A stretch of 38,373 nt of DNA from Roseivirga sp. UBA6061 (GCA_002427745.1 DIYF01000174.1:1-38373), one strand, 5' to 3'; shown: positions 8,468-17,746, numbered from the stretch's first letter. The notes: generated by a model not told the origin, from the letters alone. Program-made: numbers and translations.

Positions 8468-9988
8468 CTAAGTGGAAGGTACCTGACTGGTTTTGGCGTT
8501 ATTCTTTTGCTGGAATTGATTTCTGTCTACTGCATTAATCTGTCCATCCAGGTTGAAATCCCCATTGGTGGTATTGTACACAAAACCAATCCCGTTCTGA
8601 GTCCTCCAGGTGGTGAGGTCTGTTCCGTCCACATCGCCATCACCATCGGCATCTCCGGCAATCAGACCAAACTTGCTCCCGGATAGCGAAGCCACCGCAC
8701 TGGCACCCTGATAGCTCGTGGCTGCTGAGGTGGTAAAGTCAATGGTGATGGTAGCATTGGCCGAAAATGTGGCTGCAGACATCACCGGCAGGTGGTTGCG
8801 ATGATAGATGACCACAAAGAAGTCCGTTCCGGCATGCCCTGAGAGAGAAATACTGAGATCACTCACACCATCTGTAGCCTTGATACTGCCATCGCTCATA
8901 AGAAAGCCCGCAGCAGAACCTTTACGGGTACTGGCCAGGGCATCAGCCGCTGACGCTGCTTCCCGCAACTCAACCAATACCCAGTCCACCGCTCCGGCAG
9001 GTATTGAACCGGCCGTTTCTCCTCCTGAATGGCCATTGATACTATAAGGCTGAGATGTGGGCAAACTACCGTTCAGGGTAGTATTCAGGGTAGCTCCATT
9101 ATAAGCGCCCTCCAGCAGGGCTGTGGCAGCTACCGTGGCAGACGAAGGCAGGGCTACGCCTTCTTTGGCTGAAACGACAATCTCATCAATAGCAATTTCT
9201 TCAGCGCTACCCGTAGTAGCCGCCAGAAAGAGAATGGATACTTTGGTATCAGTAGCTCCGACATCAAAAGTAAAGGTCCACTCAGTCATGACATTCGTGA
9301 GACTATCTGAAGTGATCACATCAGTGGCAGTCAGGTTGTCATTATCGTTACCTGCAAAGTCTCCATCACCATCCAGATCTGCATCATTAATCAGTGCCGA
9401 CTTGGAGTTGACAGGGCTAGCCGTACCAAGGCCATAAAAGGCGCCAAAAGTCGTATAGCTACCTGTGGCAATATCATTCCTGTCCGGAACAGCATTAACT
9501 GCATTAGCACCATCTGCTATATCTGAGTCAAAAGCATATTGAAGTTTGAGAAAGTCGGCTCCGTCATAGCGATGTCGATCAAATGTATTTCCTCCAAGCA
9601 ATGCCTTTACCTGAACCTTACCACCCTGGTAGGCAGAAACATCAAGTGTTTTCAGCATCAGGTAGCCCTTACCTTCAGGATTATCCTCATCCAGGTCTTT
9701 TCCCACAAACCAGCCTGTTCCCTGAATATTAGAGTAAGTATCCAGGTCAGACATAGGCCCCGTAGAAGTACCTCCGGGTGTTACATCTGTAGACCGAATC
9801 CAGTAGTCAAACCTGCCATCATTAAAAGTGTTGCTACGATAGTCGGTGCCTTCCTTGTCTGAGTCAAAATTGACTGTAAGCAGGTCAGTGAACCCTGAGT
9901 CTGCCCTGGCTGTATCAAAATGAGACGTAAAGGCGGTAATAGAAATCAGTCCGAAACTGATCATTGAAAACGAAAATATCCTTCTCAT
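8468..9988 (-). CDS. Secreted protein with C-terminal dockerin-like calcium-binding repeats
   Basis: The protein (506 aa from the ATG at 9988; a TTG nine codons earlier is possible) has a signal peptide, MRRIFSFSMISFGLISITAF, with cleavage after TARA. Residues near the N-terminus form a beta-rich, Asp/Gly-rich domain. The C-terminus carries DADGDGDVDGTDLTTWRTQN and, about 20 residues later, DFNLDGQINAVDRNQF, a pair of dockerin type I/EF-hand-like calcium loops. This arrangement is common in Bacteroidota surface proteins of unknown role and does not imply a cellulosome. Only 92-120 nt separate it from the LytTR regulator gene upstream, and a paired direct repeat lies in that gap, so it is a likely target of that regulator. 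Confidence 0.65.
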   Translation of the reverse strand: MRRIFSFSMISFGLISITAFTSHFDTARADSGFTDLLTVNFDSDKEGTDYRSNTFNDGRFDYWIRSTDVTPGGTSTGPMSDLDTYSNIQGTGWFVGKDLDEDNPEGKGYLMLKTLDVSAYQGGKVQVKALLGGNTFDRHRYDGADFLKLQYAFDSDIADGANAVNAVPDRNDIATGSYTTFGAFYGLGTASPVNSKSALINDADLDGDGDFAGNDNDNLTATDVITSDSLTNVMTEWTFTFDVGATDTKVSILFLAATTGSAEEIAIDEIVVSAKEGVALPSSATVAATALLEGAYNGATLNTTLNGSLPTSQPYSINGHSGGETAGSIPAGAVDWVLVELREAASAADALASTRKGSAAGFLMSDGSIKATDGVSDLSISLSGHAGTDFFVVIYHRNHLPVMSAATFSANATITIDFTTSAATSYQGASAVASLSGSKFGLIAGDADGDGDVDGTDLTTWRTQNGIGFVYNTTNGDFNLDGQINAVDRNQFQQKNNAKTSQVPST

Positions 9989-10073
9989 AAGGGTCAAGGG
10001 TTTATTAAAATTCAATAAATCCCACGGCCAAAAAGCAGTGAAAAACCAGTTCTTAGTAAACTATACTACAGGA

Positions 10074-10102
10074 GAGAATTCGAAGGGTATTTTGAGAATT
10101 CG
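10074..10102 (-). promoter_or_regulatory. Paired direct repeat, candidate LytTR-binding site upstream of the dockerin gene
   Basis: GAGAATTCG occurs at 10074-10082 and again at 10094-10102, separated by 11 nt (20-nt period). Two 9-bp direct repeats about two helical turns apart is the known layout of LytTR-domain binding sites. The same 9-mer pair lies upstream of the histidine kinase gene. It is 86-114 nt upstream of the dockerin-protein start. Confidence 0.55.
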
Positions 10103-10107
10103 TCAGG

Positions 10108-10830
10108 TCAGAAACTCAGCAGTCTGATCAACTCTGGTCTTCTTCGTTGCGCTACCGGTAGTGACTCACCATTGCGAAGTAGTAATTCACTTTGCTTTTT
10201 ATCAAAAGAGGTAACGAAATCCAGGTTGACCAGAAATGACTGGTGAATCCGGAAAAACTGTGTTTCGGGTAGTTGAATTTCAAAAGATTTCAGGGTTTTG
10301 CTCACCAAAACTACCTCCCCATCGCTCAGATGAAAGCGGGTGTAGTTGTTATCTGACTCACAGTAGACCAGCTCATTGATATTGGTAATCCGGTACTTAT
10401 CCTTTCCCGGAATAGAAAGCCGTTGCTGTCCGTCATCCTGTACCAGAGACTTGAGCTTGCCCAGTAGTACCCGGTTTTGAATGGCCTCTCTGGCCTTGCT
10501 CACAGCTGCTTTAAGGTCTTTGGGTACAATAGGTTTAATCAGATAATCAAGGGCCTCTGCCTTAATAGCTTTCATGGCATAACGGTCATGACCCGTAACA
10601 AAGATGATCTCCGGTTTGTCATCAAGCTGTTCGATGAGATCAAACACCAGACGGTCTTTCAGTTCTACATCCAGAAAAAGCAGATTGGGTGCAAGATCTA
10701 GTATATCCTGATGTGCCTGTTCCATTGTATTTGACTCTCCAACCAGGCGCACTTCCGGGCAGAACCTTTTCAGGGCACCTCTCAGGTTTTCCCTGGCCGG
10801 TCTTTCATCATCCAGTATGTAGGCTCGCAT
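10108..10830 (-). CDS. LytTR-family response regulator
   Basis: The 240-aa protein has an N-terminal receiver domain (acidic pocket D7-D8-E9, phosphoacceptor D54 in LLFLDVEL, conserved VTGHD and the lysine in YLIKPI) and a C-terminal LytTR DNA-binding domain (from about residue 140, with TNINELVYCESDNNYTRFHL and FFRIHQSFLVNL). It is the cognate regulator of the histidine kinase encoded 8 nt upstream in the same operon. LytTR proteins bind DNA as dimers on two direct 9-bp repeats; matching repeats lie upstream of this operon and upstream of the downstream dockerin gene. Autoregulation is therefore likely. Confidence 0.9.
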   Translation of the reverse strand: MRAYILDDERPARENLRGALKRFCPEVRLVGESNTMEQAHQDILDLAPNLLFLDVELKDRLVFDLIEQLDDKPEIIFVTGHDRYAMKAIKAEALDYLIKPIVPKDLKAAVSKAREAIQNRVLLGKLKSLVQDDGQQRLSIPGKDKYRITNINELVYCESDNNYTRFHLSDGEVVLVSKTLKSFEIQLPETQFFRIHQSFLVNLDFVTSFDKKQSELLLRNGESLPVAQRRRPELIRLLSF

Positions 10831-10838
10831 TTTCAGTG

Positions 10839-13757
10839 TTATAGTGTCATTTGTATCGAAACCCTTACCCCCTGACCATCCTCCCGGTCATTGACGATAA
10901 CCTGATTGAGATCATTGATCAACTGCAGACGCTTTCGCACAATGCCGATGCCCTTAGAGGCATAAGAGTCTTTGGCCTTGGCCGCCAGTCCCCTGCCATT
11001 GTCGATGACCTCAAAATTCAAGCGGTTTTCGACTGAACATCCTCTGATCAGTATTTTTCCCGGATAGTCTACCTGAGCGAAACCATGTTTAATGGTATTC
11101 TCCACAAAGGGCTGTAAGAACATAGGAGGCACCTGCACTTCACTGGCTCTGAGATCATCCTCCAGCACAATTTCATAAGTCCATTCATGCTCCTGAAAAC
11201 GCAGTTTCTCCAACCTCAGGTAGCTCTCAAGCAACTCTATCTCTTCTTCCAGGGTAATTGAGTTCTGATCATAAGCATCGAGGTCTTTCCGCATCAGTGC
11301 GGCAAACTCTCCCATAAATTCATAAGCCTTTTCCGTTTCTTCTTTCAGGATCATGTTCTGAATAGAGTTGAGAATATTGTAAGTGAAGTGTGGTTTGACC
11401 TGGGCCTTGAGCAACCTTCTTTCCGTTTCAGAAATACGCAACCGTGTTTCCAGTGCTCTTTGTGTTTTCATCTTAGACCTTCTGACCAGATAGATCGTGA
11501 ACCATACAATGGCGGTAAGGAGTATCATCGGAGCCAGAATCAGAAACCACAATTGCCACCAAAAAGGTCTGGCTACCACCAGGGTTTTCCTGGCTACAAG
11601 ATCACTTAGGGTACCATCATGGTTTATGGCTTGTACCTCAAAGGTGTAAATGCCGGGAAGTAAACGCCCGAATGTGATTTCATCATTATCAGTATGCTGC
11701 CAATGGTCATCCAGCCCTGACATGCGATAGCGGTAGCTGAGTCGGTCCATACTGGCAAAATGAATACCGTCATAACTGATACTTACTTCCCTATGCGTGA
11801 AATCAACACGCAAAGTATCACCCGCTTGTTCCTCTCCGTCTACCGATAACTTCTTCAGGTTGATCAGAGGAGATACTTTGGCCTGCTTCCATCTGGGCAA
11901 ATCTACCAGTGAAAGGCCTGCACTGGTAGCCGCGACCAGTTGGTCACCTGAAACCAATACATCATATACATCCTCACTCATCAGGCCATCTGACTGTGTG
12001 ATACTCTTTACCTGTATCTGATCTGCCAATACTATCTGATCCACCCCCATATTGGAGGCTACCCACAGTGTATCAGGGTTTCTGTGCCATATCCTTCTGC
12101 TGATGCCTGACCTCAGCCCATCGGCTTTGGAAACGGCTTTCCACGCATTACCGTCTTTTATCAAAACACCGTGACCATGCGTGGCAACTGCCAGGCGGTT
12201 GCCCTCCTCCAGTACAACAATGTCATTGATCCGCTTGCCCAGCAGTTCATGCCCTTCCAAGCGGCTGATTTCATAGTCAGCATCAAAAAAGAAAACCCCG
12301 TTTAAGGTTCCGAGCAAAAGTCCCTCCCCATAAGTCTCAATAACAGTGATCCAGTGATGGCCATCAGATACATACTCAGTATACTGCGTGGGTTCCTTTT
12401 CCATATCTGATGCATTAAAAAATTCCTCTGACATATCCAGTATCGCATCAAGCTGCTGATGGTTAACAATGAGCAGGCGACTGTTGGTACCAATGGCATA
12501 GAGGTCATCTTTCCATTTCAAAATTGATTTGGCCAATAAGGGGGTCGTCCTCTCAATTCTGTCATTGACAACCTCCACAAGGGCATTGTCTGAGCTTAGG
12601 ACATACTGACCAGGTTTATAACCCTCCTCTATCCATTTGATCATTGACCGGTTCACAGGGGGACGCAGTTTGTCAATAAATGCTGCGTCACCTTTTATCC
12701 TGCCAAAAGTGCCGTGGGTACCGGCAAAGAAGACATCTCCACTTTTCTTCCTCAGGGCAGTCACACCAGAAAGATCAGCGGACTGGTCATTCCTGAGAGA
12801 GCTCGATTTCAGTGAAGACACGTAAAAAATGCCATTGCCCATGGTGGTGAACCAATAGCTTCCTTCACGGTCTTTCAGTACATGGGTAACGATTTCATCC
12901 TTAAAATAACTGCTAATCCTATTCTTGTGAGTTCGGTCGATAAGATAGGCCCCCGTGTAGGTGCAAAACCAAAGCTCATTATCATAACCATGGGTTTTGG
13001 TCGCTTCAGAACCAAAGTTCACCTCATCATCGGTCTGCATTCTGGCGAACCTTTCGAAAATACCCGTGCCTTTGACCAGCTGAGATTCTTTCAGTACCAG
13101 AAATTCACTGAGCATATCTGCCAGCAGTTGTTTTGATTCCTCAGACCCGGAAAGCAGCTCCGGTTCTTCCATACCTTCGTATAAAGCAATATCTCCGTGA
13201 GAAACATGAAGGGCACGTACAGAATCTCCCGCCTGCCTTAACAGAATAGTACTGCCCCGCTTTCCCAGGTTGTTGCGATAATAGTATGCCTCACCTGAGG
13301 ACTTAATGGAGATAACCCCGTCAATCACAGTAGAAATCCAGATAGTACCAGAATTGTCAACCAGCAGATCACTGAAATGAGAGCTGACTTTTACTTTGGC
13401 AAGCCAGGGTGTGTTACCGGCATTGAAAAAACGACCTTCGAAGTAGTAGGAGAGTTGTCCGTTAAAGGCAGAAAACCAGATACGCCCCAGCCTGTCCTGC
13501 ACTATTTTAAATACCTCATTGTCTGCCAGGCCATCAGACGTTGAGAAATTCTCAAAGCCTTTTCCGTCATAGCGGCTCACCCCGGTTTCGGTACCAAACC
13601 AGATATAACCGTCCCGGTCCTGAAAAGCACAATAAACCGTGGCTCCTGCCAGCCCGTCCTTCACACCAATATGACTGTAGGTGACCTGAAACTCCTGTGC
13701 TTTACTCACAGGCCATAGCAATGCCTGGACTAACAAGACCAGCAAACACACACGCAT
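10839..13757 (-). CDS. Reg_prop/Y_Y_Y sensor histidine kinase of the LytS type
   Basis: This protein of about 972 aa (ATG at 13757; a GTG at 13790 would add 11 residues before the signal sequence) begins with MRVCLLVLLVQALLWPVSKA, a signal peptide. It then has repeated propeller blades of the pattern (D/G)xxGxIWFGT, a Y_Y_Y domain (about 650-720), one membrane helix (about 733-755) and a cytoplasmic His_kinase domain. The phosphoacceptor His lies in QVKPHFTYNILNSI (His 790 from the ATG), where most relatives have NPHFLFN. The ATPase part has the N box (ENTIKHGF) and G box (DNGRGL, KGIGIVRKRL). It is a periplasmic sensor paired with the LytTR regulator 8 nt downstream. The ligand is unknown. 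Confidence 0.88.
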   Translation of the reverse strand: MRVCLLVLLVQALLWPVSKAQEFQVTYSHIGVKDGLAGATVYCAFQDRDGYIWFGTETGVSRYDGKGFENFSTSDGLADNEVFKIVQDRLGRIWFSAFNGQLSYYFEGRFFNAGNTPWLAKVKVSSHFSDLLVDNSGTIWISTVIDGVISIKSSGEAYYYRNNLGKRGSTILLRQAGDSVRALHVSHGDIALYEGMEEPELLSGSEESKQLLADMLSEFLVLKESQLVKGTGIFERFARMQTDDEVNFGSEATKTHGYDNELWFCTYTGAYLIDRTHKNRISSYFKDEIVTHVLKDREGSYWFTTMGNGIFYVSSLKSSSLRNDQSADLSGVTALRKKSGDVFFAGTHGTFGRIKGDAAFIDKLRPPVNRSMIKWIEEGYKPGQYVLSSDNALVEVVNDRIERTTPLLAKSILKWKDDLYAIGTNSRLLIVNHQQLDAILDMSEEFFNASDMEKEPTQYTEYVSDGHHWITVIETYGEGLLLGTLNGVFFFDADYEISRLEGHELLGKRINDIVVLEEGNRLAVATHGHGVLIKDGNAWKAVSKADGLRSGISRRIWHRNPDTLWVASNMGVDQIVLADQIQVKSITQSDGLMSEDVYDVLVSGDQLVAATSAGLSLVDLPRWKQAKVSPLINLKKLSVDGEEQAGDTLRVDFTHREVSISYDGIHFASMDRLSYRYRMSGLDDHWQHTDNDEITFGRLLPGIYTFEVQAINHDGTLSDLVARKTLVVARPFWWQLWFLILAPMILLTAIVWFTIYLVRRSKMKTQRALETRLRISETERRLLKAQVKPHFTYNILNSIQNMILKEETEKAYEFMGEFAALMRKDLDAYDQNSITLEEEIELLESYLRLEKLRFQEHEWTYEIVLEDDLRASEVQVPPMFLQPFVENTIKHGFAQVDYPGKILIRGCSVENRLNFEVIDNGRGLAAKAKDSYASKGIGIVRKRLQLINDLNQVIVNDREDGQGVRVSIQMTL

Positions 13758-13808
13758 AACAGCAATAACGCAGGAATCGGACTGTATCACAAATTGGGGA
13801 CAATGAAT

Positions 13809-13838
13809 GAGAATTCGATCGTTATTTCTGAGAATTCG
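13809..13838 (-). promoter_or_regulatory. Paired direct repeat, candidate LytTR-binding site upstream of the kinase operon
   Basis: GAGAATTCG is present at 13809-13817 and 13830-13838, separated by 12 nt. It is the same 9-mer, orientation and near-identical spacing as the pair at 10074-10102. It is 52-81 nt upstream of the histidine kinase ATG, a normal activator position. Confidence 0.55.
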
Positions 13839-13920
13839 CGCACCAACAGATCAAACAAACCTGACTATCTCTTACAGGCAGGAAGCTCTCCCTATCCAGG
13901 TAATCGCCCTGATAAGTGAA

Positions 13921-13962
13921 CAATTTGTCTGTACAAAAATGTTATGCATTCATAACAAATTG
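13921..13962 (+). promoter_or_regulatory. Nested inverted repeats upstream of the MoxR gene
   Basis: An outer repeat CAATTTGT (13921-13928) / ACAAATTG (13955-13962) encloses an inner repeat TGTTATG (13940-13946) / CATAACA (13951-13957). The block ends 29 nt before the MoxR ATG and could be an operator or a 5' leader hairpin. Seen directly; the function is inferred. Confidence 0.35.
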
Positions 13963-13991
13963 ACGTTATTGTAATAAGAATCAATTGAAAC

Positions 13992-14894
13992 ATGGCTGAA
14001 ACTTCATACTGGACCGGATCAGAAAAGTACCTATGCGACCCTCAACTGGCTCAGGCCTTTCATATGGCTCGTACGCTGGGCATGCCCCTGCTGATAGAAG
14101 GAGAGCCCGGTACCGGTAAAACTGAGCTTCCGCTGCATTATGCAGAAAGCATGAAACTGGACCTGCACGTGTATCCGGTAGGATCGAAAAGCAATGTAGA
14201 ACAGTTTGTGGCCCGTTTTGATCATGTGAAATACCTCCGCGATTCACAGATAGAAATTCTCAATGCACAGCGCGAAGAAAAAGGTTTGGACTCCAAACTA
14301 TCTACCGGAGGCAGAAACCCGGAGATGCTGGCAGATTATGTGGCCAAGGGCCCGGCAGCCAGGGCCTATGGCAGTCCCAATTCTGTATTGCTGATTGACG
14401 AAATAGACAAAGCACCCCGGGAATTCCCCAATGACCTGCTCTATGCTCTGAGCCATCGCAAATTCATTATGCCTGAGTCAGGAGAAGAGGTATCAGTGTC
14501 TGAAGAGGAAATGCCGGCTATCGTCATCACCTCCAACAGAGAGCAGGAACTACCAACTGCTTTTAAAGGCCGCTGTATCTATCACTACATCCATTTTCCG
14601 GATAAGGAGGTAATGCAGCAGATCATTGATAAACACTACCCTCAACTGGACGAAAAAGTAGTGAAAGTGGCGCTGGATGTATTCTATCACCTGCGCAGAC
14701 TGGGACTGGAGCGGGCTCCTACCACGAGGGAAATCCTCAATTGGCTGAAGTACGTTCGCGAAGCTTCACCACAAGATGCCGTGCGTAAAATTGAAGGTCT
14801 TGAAGGTATTGGCGCCCTGATCAAGACTCAGGCCGATATGGAGCGGGTACATCGCATGCTTGGCTCTGACCCGCGACAATTTTCTATGAACTGA
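13992..14894 (+). CDS. MoxR-type AAA+ ATPase
   Basis: The 300-aa protein carries Walker A GEPGTGKT (37-44) and Walker B SVLLIDEID (131-139), followed by sensor-1 TSNRE and the arginine-rich lid. Similar MoxR ATPases act as chaperones for maturation or assembly, working with a partner that has a VWA domain. The next gene, separated by a single nucleotide, encodes exactly such a partner, so this is a MoxR/VWA (CoxE-like) module. There is no signal peptide; it is cytoplasmic. The client complex is not identifiable here because no cofactor enzyme or secretion gene accompanies the pair. Confidence 0.88.
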   Translation: MAETSYWTGSEKYLCDPQLAQAFHMARTLGMPLLIEGEPGTGKTELPLHYAESMKLDLHVYPVGSKSNVEQFVARFDHVKYLRDSQIEILNAQREEKGLDSKLSTGGRNPEMLADYVAKGPAARAYGSPNSVLLIDEIDKAPREFPNDLLYALSHRKFIMPESGEEVSVSEEEMPAIVITSNREQELPTAFKGRCIYHYIHFPDKEVMQQIIDKHYPQLDEKVVKVALDVFYHLRRLGLERAPTTREILNWLKYVREASPQDAVRKIEGLEGIGALIKTQADMERVHRMLGSDPRQFSMN

Positions 14895-14895
14895 T

Positions 14896-16224
14896 ATGTT
14901 AAGCTCCCTGCCCGAATCTTTCCGCACTTATGGCCTGGCAGCCGACATCCGAACGGTGTTGCTGCTCAGAAAAGCCATGACCCGCGGATTGATCACTACC
15001 CTGGGGGATGTGTATAATGTATTGAAAGGCATTGTGGTCAAAGAGCCTGCTGATATGGGCCCTTTTACCAAAGCTTACTATGCCTATTTTCTGAATATTG
15101 ATGTAAAGAACGGAGAGACGCTTGAAGATGCCATTCTACGATCTGAAACCTTTAAGCAATGGAAAGAGACCGTGCTGGACGAAGCCGACCGGAACATCGA
15201 CATTGATATGAGTGATTTGGTCAGCAGGTTTCTGGATGAGGTACACCTTACCTCTTATGACATTAAGGAAGTCGTTTCAGGCAGAGAGCTTTTTAACAGG
15301 AGTGATGCCGACCAGGCCGATGAAGAGGACGACAGCATCAATGATGAACCGGTGGAAAGAGAACTGGACCGGATGGCAGACTACTCTGATCTTTCACTTC
15401 AGGAGCTGCTGGACCGGATGGAGAAGATCAAAGAGCAGCAAAAAGCACGACATGGTGGTGGTAGCCATTGGATAGGTACAGGAGGTATTTCGCCCTATGG
15501 ACATGGTGGCGCTGCCAAAAACGGCATTCGGGTAGGAGGCACAGGAGGTGGCAAAATGGCCCGTAAGGTGATGGGAGACCGAAACTTCTTTCCGATTGAT
15601 CGTGATGCCATTCTTAACGACAATAATATAGATGCCGCGCTGGCTTCTATCAAGGGTGTGATTGAAGAGAGTGCTGTAGAGAAGCTGGATGTGCCAAAAA
15701 CCATCAAAACAGGACTTAAAAGAGGAGGTCTTTTTATTCCGGAGCTCAGCAGCGACAAAAATGAGGAGCTAAAAGTAATTGTACTGATAGACAATGGCGG
15801 CTACTCCATGGCACCTTATATCCGCACCGTGCAAAACCTCTTCAGGAAAATGAAGACGCGCTTTGCTCATGACCTGGAAACCTTCTACTTCCATAATACG
15901 GTGTATGAGTATGTGTATAAAGACGAGCGCAGAACCCAGCGCATGCCGGTAGAAAAGCTACTCAGCTATGACAAGACTTATCGTGTTTTCTTTATTGGTG
16001 ACTCTGCCATGGCTCCTTACGAGCTGAATTCAAGCAGTATAGAGAGTCTTCAGGCCATTGTGAAGAAGTTCAGGAAAACCGTCTGGCTGAACCCGGAACC
16101 CCTTCGATATTGGGGAAGCACCTACACCATTCAGGTGATGCAGCAAATCATGCCTATGTTTCCGCTTACACCACATGGTATAGAGCGTGCCGTAAGAAAG
16201 ATGAATGCCAAAGGCGGGGGATAA
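14896..16224 (+). CDS. VWA-domain CoxE-like protein, partner of MoxR
   Basis: The 442-aa protein has an N-terminal helical region, an acidic linker (about 137-150), a Gly/His-rich stretch (about 187-222) and a C-terminal VWA domain from about residue 290. The MIDAS segment reads VLIDNGGYS with D299, so the usual D-x-S-x-S is altered to D-N-G-G-Y-S; this substitution is, to my knowledge, common among CoxE-like relatives. The gene starts 2 nt after the MoxR stop codon and is translationally coupled. It probably acts as the substrate-recruiting partner of the ATPase. A convergent TPR gene starts 9 nt past its stop. Confidence 0.8.
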   Translation: MLSSLPESFRTYGLAADIRTVLLLRKAMTRGLITTLGDVYNVLKGIVVKEPADMGPFTKAYYAYFLNIDVKNGETLEDAILRSETFKQWKETVLDEADRNIDIDMSDLVSRFLDEVHLTSYDIKEVVSGRELFNRSDADQADEEDDSINDEPVERELDRMADYSDLSLQELLDRMEKIKEQQKARHGGGSHWIGTGGISPYGHGGAAKNGIRVGGTGGGKMARKVMGDRNFFPIDRDAILNDNNIDAALASIKGVIEESAVEKLDVPKTIKTGLKRGGLFIPELSSDKNEELKVIVLIDNGGYSMAPYIRTVQNLFRKMKTRFAHDLETFYFHNTVYEYVYKDERRTQRMPVEKLLSYDKTYRVFFIGDSAMAPYELNSSSIESLQAIVKKFRKTVWLNPEPLRYWGSTYTIQVMQQIMPMFPLTPHGIERAVRKMNAKGGG

Positions 16225-16233
16225 ACTGAGCGG

Positions 16234-17022
16234 TCAAAGCTCATCAAGTAAAGATTCAGCCAATAACTGCTGGTAGTAGTTTTTCTCAATGATGAGCTCC
16301 AATAAGCTCTTTGCATCCTGAGGCTGATCGGCCTTCAGATACACCAGACTTTTGTACCAATAGCCCTTTTCACTATCCAGCAAGTCGCTTTGAATTAACT
16401 TATCCAGTGTGGCAAGTGCCTCGCTGAACTCTCCCAGCTCCGCCTGTGCCAGAGATAAATAGATATAGAAAGCTCCGCTTTGACCTCCATTTTCAATAAG
16501 GTCTGCAAAAAGCTGTACAGCCTCCCTGTATTCCTGATTCTCAAAGTAAGCCTGAGCTTTCATCTGATCAGGCGCGGAATCTCCCCTTGTCACTAATGAG
16601 GGCAGTTCTGTTTTATCAAGGTATGTATGATATAGCTCCTCAGGAGCGATGCCGGCTGGCCACAGGAAGTAAAATGACAACACCAAAATAATAGTGGCAG
16701 CAGCAGCGTAAAGCCATACAGGCTTTCGGAGTGTTTTGGTTTTCCCTCTCTTATAGGTGGCAGCCGAACTGGCTATGGCACTCTTTATAGTCTTGCTTTC
16801 CTGAGCACCAAAAAGCTCCGCATAAGCTTCGACTTCTTTATCGGGATTTTCTATATCACTCCAGTCCTCTTCATCGAAGGTTTTGAAAAGTTGGCGTTCC
16901 AAGGCCACCTTCTCTGAAAACTCAGGATCAGAAACCATACGGGTCTCCATTTGCTCCTTTTCATCTTCTGAGAGTTCACCTTTAAGAAAACGCTCTATCA
17001 AATAGTCCTCTTCCAAATTCAT
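16234..17022 (-). CDS. TPR membrane protein, putative anti-sigma factor
   Basis: The 262-aa protein has a short N-terminal cytoplasmic domain (MNLEEDYLIERFLKGELSED, followed by a D-P-E-F-x-E motif) typical of anti-sigma-like proteins in Bacteroidota, a membrane helix at about 102-121, and a periplasmic C-terminal TPR region (about 155-260). Its ATG overlaps the stop of the ECF sigma factor gene by 4 nt, which is the usual sigma/anti-sigma arrangement. No zinc-binding HxxxCxxC is present, so it is not a classical ZAS protein. I infer that it controls the sigma factor in response to an envelope signal; the TPRs may bind the partner, possibly the CHAT protein encoded across the gap. Confidence 0.7.
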   Translation of the reverse strand: MNLEEDYLIERFLKGELSEDEKEQMETRMVSDPEFSEKVALERQLFKTFDEEDWSDIENPDKEVEAYAELFGAQESKTIKSAIASSAATYKRGKTKTLRKPVWLYAAAATIILVLSFYFLWPAGIAPEELYHTYLDKTELPSLVTRGDSAPDQMKAQAYFENQEYREAVQLFADLIENGGQSGAFYIYLSLAQAELGEFSEALATLDKLIQSDLLDSEKGYWYKSLVYLKADQPQDAKSLLELIIEKNYYQQLLAESLLDEL

Positions 17023-17582
17023 AGTTCCTTCAGCGAAATATATCGCTTATCTCCCCTAATGAGATCTGTTAAACTCTTTTTACACTTAAATACCCTCTGC
17101 CTTGCTACGGTTTCTGAGTTATAACCCGCAGCCTCTACTATTTTAGCATAAGACATTTTCGCGAAATACAGTGACAGTATTTTCCTGCAATTCTCAGAGA
17201 TTAAGCTGAGCTTCTCATTAAAAAGTTCGAATCGTTTTTGTTCCATCAGGGCAAGTGCATTGTCTTGCTCCTCACTATACAGGTTCAATAAAGTCTCGTT
17301 TGTTACTCTCTTTTTAGATTTATTTAACTCTCTCCGCCATAAATTTTTGCAAACCGTAAAGAGATAGCCCTCAAAGTCGTTCCTTATCTCGAACTTTTCT
17401 TTCTTGTACCTTACCGCTATCTGTAACAGGGATTTTTGAAAGATATCTTCTGCGTCCTCATCTGTTCCATTGTTCTTCAGAACAAACTTCCTCACTGTAG
17501 GAAAACAGTTCTCATATATATCTCCAATAAGCCGGGTATCTCCCTTAATGAGGGCCTCCTGATATAGACGACTTGAAATCAA
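17019..17582 (-). CDS. ECF-type RNA polymerase sigma factor
   Basis: The 187-aa protein has sigma-70 regions 2 (about 28-98, including FEGYLFTVCKNLWRRELNKS) and 4 (about 125-180, ending in YNSETVARQRVFKCKKSLTD). It lacks regions 1 and 3, as expected of an ECF sigma factor. The start is TTG at 17582: an in-frame TAA lies immediately upstream and no early Met exists. It overlaps the TPR anti-sigma-like gene by 4 nt and is divergent from the duplicated lipoprotein genes. A repeated GGGTAACA-N14-GAACWAG box upstream of three plus-strand genes nearby is a good candidate for its promoter, since ECF -35 elements typically contain an AAC core. Confidence 0.88.
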   Translation of the reverse strand: MISSRLYQEALIKGDTRLIGDIYENCFPTVRKFVLKNNGTDEDAEDIFQKSLLQIAVRYKKEKFEIRNDFEGYLFTVCKNLWRRELNKSKKRVTNETLLNLYSEEQDNALALMEQKRFELFNEKLSLISENCRKILSLYFAKMSYAKIVEAAGYNSETVARQRVFKCKKSLTDLIRGDKRYISLKEL

Positions 17583-17692
17583 TTAAATCAGATGTTAGAA
17601 ATCAGAAACATGCTGTAAGCAGCTTTGGTCTAGTGGCTCACGGAATTACTTGTATTTTATTAAGCAATAAGTATACCTATTGAATAAACACA

Positions 17693-17721
17693 GGGTAACA
17701 GGTTATGCATTTGTGAACTAG
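17693..17721 (+). promoter_or_regulatory. Candidate ECF promoter, copy A
   Basis: GGGTAACA (17693-17700), 14 nt, GAACTAG (17715-17721), located 25 nt before the ATG of the first lipoprotein gene. The same bipartite element with exactly 14 nt between halves occurs upstream of the second lipoprotein gene and of the VKOR-DsbA gene. The ECF sigma gene next door makes it the prime candidate recogniser (inference). Confidence 0.5.
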
Positions 17722-17746
17722 TAGATAAAGTTTAAAAAATGCAACT

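Noticed and set aside
9123..9862. Plus-strand ORFs of 104 and 107 aa opposite the dockerin gene
   Set aside because: Shadows of the coding strand; no start context or domain.
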